Source of the DNA: Rhizomys pruinosus
Taxonomy: Eukaryota > Chordata > Mammalia > Rodentia > Spalacidae
Length of the DNA stretch: 64,000 nt
Assembly: GCA_009823505.1 (NCBI GenBank)
Contig: VZQC01006591.1
Location: 230,872 to 294,871 of the forward strand
Reading direction: 5' to 3'
Shown: piece by piece, positions 38,059-49,128 of the stretch
Numbering within the stretch: the stretch's first letter is position 1
How the letters are laid out: each line of letters opens with the position of its first letter
Translations under genes and position numbers: made by a program
Notes under the pieces: generated by a model
The model's input: only the letters and a program-made list of their open reading frames with translations
The model's database searches: none
What the model was told of the DNA's origin: nothing

Positions 38059-39654
38059 AGAAAAGAAATGCAGAATGGAATACATGCTCAATAAGGACTT
38101 GATCAATAGTGAATATACACTTACCAAATATGTAAGGAATCTATCCAGAATTTGAAAACCTTCAACCATAGCATAATAAATCAGATAAGAAATACAACTT
38201 AGATTATTAATTCCACAGAATATAATTCTGAATCTTGCATATAGTATACATTGGCATTTATTAATAGTTTAATACATATACATCAGGATCTCACATCTCT
38301 TAGATTTTCATTAAATGCTTGCTTCTATTATACTTCTTTTTGTTCTGCTCTTACTGTTTTATTTCTTCTTTTTGTTGGTATGGTATTCAGTTGTGAACTG
38401 TTTGAGAACTTGAAGGATCTCAACTTGTATTTGAAATAAATTATTTTTATTGAAAATTAATAGATTGGAAGAAATTCATTTTATTAAAATAACCACTCCA
38501 AACCAAGTATTTTCTTTGCATTTTCTCCACTGAGAACTATGCTCAATTACTTAATGAATTCTGAAATTACTAAATACAGTGACCTTTCTAGGGTCCAGAT
38601 AGCTACAAATGAAAATAATGCTCATTCACTGCTCAAAATTCAAAGAATAAATGCTATTTTTTTACATGTTGAGGCTTCCTTGTCATCACAGCCCATCTTT
38701 TTTTTAGAATTAAGCAGGAAGTGAGCCACAGAAAGCAAGTCAGAAAGCACTAAGAATGAAGTGCAGTGCCTCACATCTGATTTGCATTGGGGCATAACAG
38801 TGTACCAGGATCTTCAAGCTCTACCCTCCCAAGAGTATATCTTTGAAGAAAAGAAAATGTTAATCTCAAAATCCTACTGATGCTCAAGAAGCAAAAAAAA
38901 AAAAATTAAGAGTAAAACTGAAGGCTTTACTTTTATTTAGAAAACCTCAGATTTGTGTGAATAGGCCTCATGTGGGGAAGCCTTTGATGCTAGGAACTTC
39001 AAAGCCTACCATAGACATCCAACAAGTTAATTGTTCAGTGCAACATCTGGTAGGTAGAATTACCAACATTCAGTCATGCAAAACTTATCCTTTTTCTGAG
39101 AAAGAAAAAGAAAATGTTCATCTTGTATTTCCTGACAGTACTCCATTTCTGAAGCTGCTTTGCTTGCAAGTAACTTCAGTTATATCAAAATGCAAAAATC
39201 CAGGTGAATAATATAGCATTTGATTCACCATTTTGTTTAAAGGATCATCATTCAGTTTGCTGCAAACCCTATGTTCTCAACATTAAAACACGCCTATTCG
39301 ACATAAAATATATCACAAAAAGGAACAAAGTTTGCATAATGCAGTCCTAATACATTAGGAAGAGAGCTGAATTTTGTCTACAAAAGAAATGTAAAAATAG
39401 CTTTGCATACTGGTTAAAAATCTTAAAAAATGATATGAATGAACTAGAAAGACTAGAAAGTAGTCAGAATGGGTATTATTTCCACCAAAGTCACAGTTAA
39501 TGCTCTCTAATGTCTGAAGAAAATCACACCATGTGATAATAAACATGCAGAAACTCTGTAACATGTGGGTAGTAAGATCATGTAGCACAGCTTCACAGAG
39601 TGCTTATTGATAATAATAATTAATAATAATTGTTGGTAATAATATTTTGATGAC
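38059..39654. other. AT-rich intergenic DNA
   Basis: Nothing recognised. Open frames of up to about 84 codons have no domain. Confidence 0.45.
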
Positions 39655-39850
39655 TTTATTTTTATTTTATGTGTATTAGTGGTTTTTATTCTGCATGCAT
39701 GTAAGTGCACCTATGCCATGTAATGTCCACAGAGGCCAGAAGAGGGTGTCAGATCCCATGGAATTGGAGTTTGGGGTGACTGTTATCCACCCTGTGTATG
39801 CTAGGAACAGATCTTTGGTCTTCGTGAGAGCAGCCATCACTCCACCATCC
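39655..39850 (-). repeat. Old B2/B3-like SINE (antisense)
   Basis: 'gcatgcatgtaagtgcacct', 'aggccagaagagggtgtcag' and a degraded tRNA-like end. Confidence 0.75.
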
Positions 39851-39867
39851 CAGAAAATTACAGTAAT

Positions 39868-40049
39868 ACTTTTTTTAAATTTTTTTAATTAATTTTTATT
39901 TATTTCTGTATGTGTATGAATGCACTGCCTGCATGCATGTCTGTGCACCCGTGTCGTGCAATGCCGCGGAGTTCAGAAGAGGGTCTCGGATTCCCCTGGA
40001 ACTGGAGTTCTCCTGGAATTGGAGCTTCAGACGGTTCTCAGCCGCCACA
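39868..40049 (-). repeat. B2 SINE (antisense), young subfamily, head truncated
   Basis: Carries the internal duplication but stops at 'cagccgccac', so the tRNA-like 5' end is missing. 'agtaatactttt'-like direct repeats flank it, consistent with a 5'-truncated insertion. Confidence 0.9.
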
Positions 40050-40964
40050 GTATTAAAAGTATTAAAAGTAATACTTTTAATCACAGACCTTAATCAGAAA
40101 AACTGCAAAGTTCTTGGATGGTGGTCAGGGTCTGAGTATCTATGGGAAGACACCATCTTTCTGATTCAGAATGAAGAATACCTGGTACCTTTGGTCCCTT
40201 ACATTATCTTCAGGAGGGATGAAGTTCAATATTAATTTGTTGGAGTTGTGAGCAAAGCCGCACAGACTGGACAGCTATAATACAGACATTTGTCATTTCA
40301 GGAAATCAAGGCTGAAAATCCGAGATCAAATTTTCAGTAAGGCTGGTTACTTCTCAGTCATCACTCCTTTCCTCACAACTCGCTAACTCCTGCTGAAGGT
40401 CTTAACCTGTTCTTTCCTCCGTATTCGTGGAAAGACTGAATCTCCTCCTTATGAGGACACCGCCATATTGGATTAGGATGCATGTTTATGACCTCATCTA
40501 ACCTTAATTTCCTTGTTCACACCCGATCTCCACGTGCAGTCACATTAGATTTCACAACGTGAACAACCGTGTCCCAGCATCCAACTTCTGATGAGGATGG
40601 AAATGAGCTGCACTTACATTGGCATTTAATCAGGTAAAACGTCTTAGTGAAATGAAGGAAAGGGAAATAACTATCAGAGAACATTTAGAAGAAACTTATT
40701 TAGACTAACATGTGAAAGATAAGTTTTTACTCGGTAAAAACTCTCCAAGAAAAATCAAAGTAAAATATCGTGATACAGATCGTGAAACTCAAAGCAACTG
40801 AGCCCAAAAGAGGAAAAAAACAAAAACAAAAACAAAAGAACCACCTCTGTTTGAAATATTAACTCTTAGTTAAAATGAACTCAAGTTCAGGAGCAGAAAG
40901 GCCATATGTCAATATAACTCCAGACAGTAATAATGCCACAAGCGTTTATGACATTATAATAAAC
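40050..40964. other. Intergenic DNA
   Basis: The section at about 40,300-40,580 looks like an old mammalian interspersed repeat ('gaggacaccgccatattgga'), class unknown. This stretch is not included in the downstream duplication. Confidence 0.4.
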
Positions 40965-41054
40965 TGAAGCAACATACACACACACACACACACACAAGCA
41001 CCACACACACACACAATATATATATATATATATATAAATATATATATATATGTA

Positions 41055-41180
41055 ATTTTAATTTCTTTTGAGACAGTGCTCAGTCTGTAGGCCCGGCTGG
41101 CACGGAACTTCTGTTGTCTTCCTGCCTTAGCCTCTTGAGAAGCAGGATTGGATCTGAGCCACCACTCCCAGTTTTCAAAC
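41055..41180 (-). repeat. Degraded B1-like SINE (antisense)
   Basis: 'cttttgagacagtgctcagt' through 'gagccaccactcccag' reads as an antisense B1-type unit. It recurs at about 49,895-50,018 in block C. Confidence 0.6.
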
Positions 41181-43842
41181 AATATTAAATGGGCCATCCT
41201 AAATGGAATTTTGTTAATTTTATTATTTCTCCTTTCAAGTTTACATACAGTTGTTGTACACACCGACATAATGCTTTTATCTAGAAATAGAAAATAAAGA
41301 ATTTAATCATTATGAATGAAAGCCCTGTGTAAACCTACTATAGGAAGTCAACATTATGCTGACTTGCAAACCTCACTTCCATGTGCTGAGAGTGGAAGAT
41401 GGTATAACTCCTAGATTATTAAGCAGGAATTTTCCGACTAATTTTTTTGTTTTTTGTTTTTACCTGTACTTGTGCCCCTGTATTTCTTTTATTTCCCTGC
41501 AGGGATAGTCTGAAGTAAATTCAACCCTCTCCATACCTTCAATTCCTTTTCCCAATTCCCAGATATTCTTTCTGTGAAGCCATAATGTGAACACCGTTAA
41601 CATTGTTAATTTATGAATTTATTTGAGTGGAGATTGCCATTTTCTTTCTGCTGTGACCTCGTGGTTGGGTGCAGGCCAGAGCAGCCCTAGCCTTTTACTT
41701 TCAATACAGAGAAATGGGACGCATGGCACTCTTACTGATATGGATCTAAATAGTTATACAGCGAACCAGTTGCAACCACCTAGTATCATTCATTGCAATG
41801 GTTAAAGGTACCACAAGTGCATATATAAATCACTAACAGTTCTTGCAGTTTATTACATCATTGTGCCTCATTATCTGAGCTAATGCAACCTTTAGTCTGG
41901 TTGATTACGGAACTGGCGATATGCTCAGAATAGCTTTTATTCAGAGAACATGGACCTGACCTTTACCCTAATCCTGTGTGAACACACTATGTTTAGCACT
42001 TATAATGTGCCACCTCTTCTTCTCCTGGTAAGGATGCTGCTTTTTGTTTATTTAGTTAACAGGCCCGGCCAATCTCACCACTTACCCTTCTGTGTATACT
42101 ACAGTATCTTAATTCTGGTTCTTCTCTTCTAACATCTACTTCCTCTTTCCATAAATGCTAAAAACCAAGTACATGTAATAGTGTCATGTCATGCATATGT
42201 CACAGATACACACTAAAGGACCGTGCTCCCTCCCCACGGACTGCCATTGTGTGCAGTAAAGAATTTGTGCTTTGTGATATATGTTTTAGCAGCTAAGGCA
42301 TTGCCTGCCTTTGACTTTTGTCTCTCAATTTGAGAACGCTATTTCTTTAAACCACCTTCTAGCAAGTCAACTAGTACAAATAATAGAGGTACTACCTTGT
42401 TCTGATGCAGCAGAAAATACAAATGCAGAAATTTTGATACTCAGTTTCTTTTTAAAAATTGGTTACTAAATTGATCCTTATTTAGTGAATATAGCAAATA
42501 ATTAATCACACACTTAACCATTTAATTGCTTTAATGAACTTTAATGGCTCATGGAGTCTTCTAAGGGAAATTAAAAGGCCTACTCCACCCATATCTACTC
42601 CATTCTTACCATTCCTACTCCCCAGAGAAAATCATTTCGCTCTTTTAAACTGCTAAAACCAGATTACAAATGTGGGATTTTTGTAGAATTTTCAAGTCTT
42701 TTAGCACATATACATAGTACATGTGATAGCACTGGGGATCAAATTCAGAGCCTGGTGCCTGCTGTGCAGATGCTCAAACACAAACGTAAATCATAAGCCC
42801 TAACAGCATTTCTAATGGTGTGTTCATATTGTTAAACCCCTACTCTGTGGCTTTAAGTATTATATGCTAATTTTCTACATTAGAAAATAAAATAATATCT
42901 TTTGGGAACATGAGACCTTCAAGACTCAAGATTTGCCTTTTATCCCTACTCCTGGGAATTTCCTCTGCCAGTCTGTGTTTTGGTCCTTTTACAATCCCCT
43001 TACTTTGAGCTAGGATTTCTTTTGTCTCTGAAAGAAAGAATCGCATAGCATCACAAGATATTAAACAAAACAAGAGGCTGCTTATGTCTAAGAAGTATAA
43101 AGGAAACCCACTACACTAGGAAACCTGAACCCTGCTTTGTCACGATGCTGTGCCAGGTTTGCAGTGTCAGACTGTTATAGAAGGTAGCTGCTAGTCACGT
43201 GTACACAGTAATAAAGAAAGAGGAAGATAGATCCTCTACCCGCACTAACATCCCATAAGTGGTCATCAAATAGCCATGCCTGCATTCTGGGGGACTGGAA
43301 AATTACTTTTGTTTGCCAAGTTTCTACAAAGGAACAATCTGCCATTTTAGATTGTTTTCCTATATCACTTTAGTATAACATATATTGAAGAAACTTTCAG
43401 AGAAAGAATGAGCTAGAAATATATTTTTGAGGCATTAACTCTCGTAAAATGTCATTTTTCTACTTTCACACTTGATTGAGGATTTTCTAGATTTAAAACA
43501 AGATTAGAAATGTCAAGGGGGTTTTTTTGTAGAATTTTGAAGTATTTCATTGTCTTCCAGCTTCCAGAGTTGACATTAAGCCCAAATCTGCTCTGATTCC
43601 TAATTCCTAGTCTGGGAGCTGTCTGTACTGTACCTCCCATGGAGGCTTTTGGGACAGTGTATACCCTATTCTAAAGTACCATAAAACATGCTGATTATGA
43701 GTCTTATTCTAGTCTTTCAGTGGACTCAACACCAAAGGACCTTTTTACTCAGGAAATTAAATTTCTTGCACTTTGAGAAATAGTTTTGCCTTATTTCTTT
43801 GACAATTCCCTCAACTTCATTTTCTTCTTTTCTATTTTGAAG

Positions 43843-43998
43843 ATCAAGTCCTGATATCAGACAAAATGAGCCGAGTCATAGTAGTGGAAGAAGAAAACCA
43901 CACATTTACAGCAGCAGATCATTTCTCACGGATTCTGTCAGTCTAAGAGAACAATTGAGACTGGTTCTTGGTTTTGAAAATCATATGCATAAAAGCAG
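43843..43998 (+). other. Candidate exon, block A copy, one base short
   Basis: Same sequence as 48,291-48,447, but 156 nt: one base is missing in 'ctgtcagtctaagag', which breaks the frame. Acceptor-like and donor-like borders are the same. Confidence 0.4.
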
Positions 43999-44070
43999 GT
44001 ATTAAGCATTCTTTTCTACCTTTCAATGTCATACTTGTGAGATTCTTCAACACTATGACATGTAACTTAA

Positions 44071-44306
44071 TATTTTTATTTATATTTATTTTATGTGTAG
44101 AATGTACTGTCTGCATGTAGGTCTGTGCACCCATGTAGTGCAATGCCGACAGAGGCAGAAGAGAGTGTCGGATTCCCCTGAAACGCGAGTTCTCCTGGAA
44201 TTGGAGTTACAGATGGTTCTCGGCCGCCATGTTGGTGCTGGGACCGAACCTGGGTCCTCTGTAAGGGGTTCGGTGCTCTTAACCACCAGGCCATCTCTCC
44301 AGCCCC
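44071..44306 (-). repeat. B2 SINE (antisense), block A copy
   Basis: Young-subfamily body with several single-base indels relative to the block C copy at 53,004-53,238. Confidence 0.93.
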
Positions 44307-44600
44307 TGTTGTTTGATTTTTTAATTGGGTACTTTGGAGTTTTCTTATTTACTGTTAATGCCCTTAACTATTCTGGATACAAGTCCTTCAGTGGAAATAT
44401 GTACTAAAAACATTGTGTATTCTGTGGCTAGTGTTTTCCCTCTACTTTGAATGTCTTAATAAACCAAAGTTAACTAATTTCAAAGAATTTCTACTCTTAG
44501 TGTTTTTTAGTTAATTTTTTGAATTTTATTTATAACACTATATTTGCTTTTTTTTTATTCGTTCATTAAGTTTTTATTATTATATATATCAGTAACTAGA

Positions 44601-44660
44601 GATAGATAGATAGATAGATGAAATAAATAGATAGTAGATAGATAGAATAGATAGATATAG
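44601..44660. repeat. (GATA)n microsatellite, block A
   Basis: Interrupted GATA run; counterparts lie at 49,059-49,128 and 53,540-53,609. Confidence 0.92.
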
Positions 44661-44669
44661 ATCGATGAT

Positions 44670-45292
44670 AAACATACTAAGTCATTTAGTGTTGCTCATT
44701 TGTACCTGTGTTTAGGACTGAGCACTGGACTGTATAAACTTCAAGGGACTTGTACCTGAAGAAAACAGATCCCCCCTCCTTGAACAGCCATTGATTATCT
44801 GGAGCTCTTCATCTAAAGGTGTAACATTGTGACCTTTCCCCCACCCACGATGGCATGACCACTGGTGTGGTCATTATTCAGGTATTCATTAGGCAACCAT
44901 ATTGTTGAGTGGGTGCAGTATCCCTGTTATGACTAGAAGATTCTATACACCAGGCATCCTGGTTCTCTGGCTCAACAGATCTCTCTGACTCCTCTTCTGT
45001 TATGTTCCCTGAGCCTTAAATGTATAGGTTCATTGCACATATCACTTGGGGCTGGGTTCCAAATGCACCTTTACCAGTTGTGGCTTCTTGTGAGGGTGAA
45101 AACTACATCCCTGGGGTATGAGGGTAAGTATTTAAAATAGTTAGAAACTATGTTTATTGAGGAAAGTGATCATAGTAGTTTCTCTTCTAGGTTCTATGAC
45201 ACTCTCTAGCCATGTGTACTTTGGCTAGTACCAGTTATGAATAGCCTCATTGAGGGGACCTTAAGTCCAACTATTCTGCTACTGGTTATGAC
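44670..45292 (-). mobile_element. Lx-type L1 3' UTR (antisense), target of the provirus
   Basis: 'cagccattgattatctggag', 'aggcaaccatattgttgag' and 'tgttccctgagccttaaatg' are antisense L1 3' UTR landmarks. The provirus begins right after 'atgac' at 45,288-45,292. Confidence 0.8.
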
Positions 45293-45751
45293 TGTGGAGT
45301 TATGAATTCTCTGGCTGGATGAATGTCAAAGGCTTAAAAGAAGCCTCTCAAAAAGTTGGAGGAGGGCTGACTTGCTATGATTTTGTGCTTGAATGCTTGG
45401 CTTTGGTAGAAGCTTGCAGAGTTTACCTAAGATTCTGACCTTGATTGTTTATACTTAGAATGTAAACACAGAATGTTTAGACATACATGGATGAAACCCA
45501 ATGTCACTATGTTCCCTGTTTACTTTTATGGCTAGGCCTGCTGAACCTGTGAATTCTTTTCCTCCCTGAAGCCTTCCTTGCATCTAGCACGTATACATTG
45601 TGTTTTCTGTAATTGTCCTTGGAAAAACCTCTGCAACCTGTGAAAGATATAAAAGCTTAAGATTATAAAACTTTGTCAGCCTTCCTTTGAGTGGTTGTCC
45701 GTGTCCTACTCAGAGTGGTGGTCCAGGTCTCAGAACCTAGAGTTCCACAGA
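45293..45751 (+). repeat. Class II 5' LTR, block A
   Basis: Same LTR as 54,246-54,707, with scattered single-base losses. The primer-binding site follows at 45,754-45,771. Confidence 0.92.
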
Positions 45752-45753
45752 AA

Positions 45754-47821
45754 TGGCACCCGAACGGGGACCTGAATGATAAATTGAACAGGCCACCGAC
45801 TCCTGTAGAAAGAGGTAAGCAGCAATGGACACTAGGTAAGTAAAAATCCATTTGTTACATTAATTCATCAATTTTGAAGGAGATAAATGTTAAAGTTTTA
45901 CTCTCCAGTTAGTAGCATGTTTATAAACTAGTTTTAGAATACAATCTGTGGGAAGATACTGTGGCACTGGATAAGAGTCATGGGAGAAATGAAAGTAAAT
46001 GTATAAAAGGCTTAAAAGCAAGGGAAAAAAATCCCTCCAGATTGGTGGGTTTCATGGGCAATTATTCCCTCAGCATTGGTAAGATTGGAAGGAAAAATAT
46101 GCGATATTAAAGCCTCTACAGTTGAATCTTACATGAATATGAAATTAATAAAGATGATAAAAGGCATGTTTTGCTGAGAAAGCTATCATGTTTCAGTGAG
46201 GCAATTCCCTTGCAGGGGGTGGCTGCAGACACCTCTGGCAAGAGTTCCCTCCATTACCACCTGAGTGGTCTACTCCCCCCAAGGTTTTCCAAATCCAGCT
46301 GCCCTGATGGCTCCTCTGTCTCTAACCCTCCTACTACTTCTCTTCAGATAAATTTCACCACTACTTTGCCTTTTCTAAATAGCAATAAATCTGCACTGCC
46401 TCCTTGTCGAGAATATCTTCCTCGGCTTGCTTTTCTAGTTTTCTTTAAGCATCTGCAGCAAGGTATTAACTCTGGAATGCATTGGGGTTTGATGTTATGA
46501 CCAATTTCAAAAAGGCCTGCACCTTTATGGAGCACTTCTAAATTTAATATTGAATTCTTGAAAACCTCAGAGAATAATTGGCTCCCACATGAATTTTCAT
46601 TTTTAGCAAAAATGGTATTACACCTCAACAATTTTTACAATGGCAAATTGGGTTTCTGATAAAGCTAAGCAAATGTTACAGGTTCATATTTCTCATGGTA
46701 GTCCTGCTTATTTAACTTATGACATACTAACAGGCACAGGGACAGTGGCAAATAATCTCAATCAGATCAAATCCAATTGCCTATGATGTACTGGATTAAG
46801 AGGTAGCCATTAAACATGAAAAAATTGACAATGCAGCTGGAGGTTCTTTTGTAAAAATTGTGCAAGGTCCTTCTAAAAATTATACTCAATTTATTAGTAA
46901 ATTAAAGATACTATTAAAAACTATAAAAAATACTACTGTACAACAGATCCTTCTTAAACAACTGGCTTATGATAATATAATAAAGACTGCTAGAAGTTAT
47001 CAGACCAATAAAAAATTCAGGAACAACTATGGATTACATGAAGGCTTATAGGAATATTGTCTTTATCAGACATAAGCTAGAATAACAGCTCTAGAAACTT
47101 TTGCAGTCCATAAAGCATCTAATGTTAAATTTTGCAACTGTGGCAAAATGGGACATGTACGTAAAGCTGTTGTGTCCCTAATCAACTTCCTAAAAACCCT
47201 GTTAATTCTTCTGCAGAAAGAAAGCCCTGTGGAGTGTGTCCTAGGTGCAAAAATGGGTTCATTGGCTTAGAGAATGTGGATCTAAATTTGATAAGAAAAA
47301 ACCTTATACAGGACAAAGACAAACCGCAGCAGGGAAACTAATACAGGGGCCTGCCCCAGCCCTGGACAAATTGAGGGAATACAAGCTTTAAATAATAAAC
47401 CTAATATTTGGTTATTACAAACGGCTACTAAGGACAGTTCTGTTATTGATATTCCAGCCCCCTAAAACCTTGGAGTTACTTTTTATACATAATCCTCATA
47501 AAATACCAACAGGATATTATGGCCCTATTCCAAAAAACACAGTTGGACTATTATTAGGACGAAGTAGCTACACTATGTTGGGTCTTATAGTTCATACTAA
47601 TGTTATAGATGAAGATTATTTAGGAGAAATTTCTCTTATGTTCCATGTATCCAGAAATCTTAGAGTCCCTAAAGGAGAATTTATTGTACAACTGTTACTC
47701 CTTCCATAATGTCATCCTAAGATTAGAAGTAATAATAATAGAACTGGAGGCTTTGGCAGCACCACCCCATTGTTGCACTGACCACCCTACTCCAGGAACA
47801 TTCTAGACCCATGTTGACCCT
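45754..47821 (+). pseudogene. Truncated class II gag-pro remnant, block A
   Basis: Collinear with 54,710-56,810 in block C. It contains the same gag, nucleocapsid and dUTPase-like segments, but with extra single-base deletions that break the frames further. The sequence stops at 'gacccttatata' in the protease region and joins host DNA without a 3' LTR. Confidence 0.85.
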
Positions 47822-48290
47822 TATATATTGAAGAAACTTTCAGAGAAAGAATGAGCTAGAAATATATTTTTGAGGCATTAACTCTCGTAAAATGTCATTT
47901 TTGTACTTTCACACTTGATTGAGGATTTTCTAGATTTAAAACAAGATTAGAAATGTCAGAGGGGGTTTTTTTGTAGAATTTTGAAGTATTTCATTGTCTT
48001 CCAGCTTCCAGAGTTGACATTAAGCCCAAATCTGCTCTGATTCCTAATTCCTAGTCTGGGAGCTGTCTGTACTGTACCTCCCATGGAGGCTTTTGGGACA
48101 GTGTATACCCTATTCTAAAGTACCATAAAACATGCTGATTATGAGTCTTATTCTAGTCTTTCAGTGGACTCAACACCAAAGGACCTTTTTACTCAGGAAA
48201 TTAAATTTCTTGCACTTTGAGAAATAGTTTTGCCTTATTTCTTTGACAATTCCCTCAACTTCATTTTCTTCTTTTCTCTCTATTTTGAAG

Positions 48291-48447
48291 ATCAAGTCCT
48301 GATATCAGACAAAATGAGCCGAGTCATAGTAGTGGAAGAAGAAAACCACACATTTACAGCAGCAGATCATTTCTCACGGATTCTGTCTAGTCTAAGAGAA
48401 CAATTGAGACTGGTTCTTGGTTTTGAAAATCATATGCATAAAAGCAG
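48291..48447 (+). other. Candidate internal coding exon, intact in block B
   Basis: A 157-nt stretch preceded by a polypyrimidine tract and AG ('tctctctattttgaag') and followed by a good donor (CAG/gtatta). One frame is open throughout and encodes about 52 residues, including 'IVVEEENHTFTAADHFSR' and 'LREQLRLVLGFENHMHK', which look protein-like and amphipathic. I do not recognise the protein. Both borders fall inside a codon. The same sequence lies at 43,843-43,998 and 52,769-52,924 with a one-base loss. It may be a genuine exon of a gene extending outside the window, a pseudogene exon, or chance. Confidence 0.4.
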
Positions 48448-48515
48448 GTATTAAGCATTCTTTTCTACCTTTCAATGTCATCTTGTGAGATTCTTCACAC
48501 TATGAATTAACTTAA

Positions 48516-48764
48516 TATTTTATTTATTTATTATTTTTAGTGTATGAATGTTATGTTCTGCAGTAGGTCTGTGCACCATGTATGCAATGCCGCAGAGGTC
48601 AGAAGAGATGGTCGGATTCCCCTGAAACCGGAGTTCTCCTGGAAGTGAGAGTAAGGAGGTACAGATTGGTTCCCGTTCGGCCCATGTGGTGTGCTGGGGC
48701 CCGAACCTGTGGTCCTCTGTAAGGGCGTTCGGTGTCTTAACCACCAGGCCATCTCTCCAGCCCC
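48516..48764 (-). repeat. B2 SINE (antisense), block B, heavily indel-ridden
   Basis: Same element as at 44,071 and 53,004, but with many single-base insertions and deletions. They fall in SINE sequence that is clean in block C. Confidence 0.88.
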
Positions 48765-49058
48765 TGTTTTTGATTTTTAAATTGGGTACTTTGGAGTTTT
48801 CTTATTTACTTTTAATGCCCTTACATATCTAGCTACAATCCTTCAGTGGAATATGTACTAAAAACATTGTGTATTCTGTGGCTAGTGTTTTCCCTCTACT
48901 TTGAATGTCTTAATAAACCAAAGTTAACTAATTTCAAAGAATTTCTACTCTTAGTGTTTTTTAGTTAATTTTTTGAGAATTTTATTTATAAGCACTATAT
49001 TTGCATCATCCCTTCTATTCGTTCATTAAGTTTTTATTATTATATATCAGTAACTAGA

Positions 49059-49087
49059 GATGGATAGATAGATGATAAATAGATAAC

Positions 49088-49122
<35 letters not shown>

Positions 49123-49128
49123 CTAGAA
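49059..49128. repeat. (GATA)n microsatellite, block B
   Basis: Interrupted GATA run matching those in blocks A and C. Confidence 0.92.

Larger units (their letters stand above)
40965..47821. repeat. Repeat block A: host flank plus 5' part of the class II provirus
   Basis: Corresponds base for base, apart from indels, to 49,811-56,800 (block C). It begins in CA/TA microsatellites (40,973-41,052), includes the candidate exon, an antisense B2, a GATA run (44,601-44,660) and L1 sequence, and enters the provirus at 45,293. It ends inside the protease region, where host sequence equal to 43,385 restarts. Confidence 0.92.

Noticed and set aside
43452..43640. 62-codon minus-strand frame present in blocks A and C
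   Set aside because: Present in both only because the blocks are copies; no domain and no start context.
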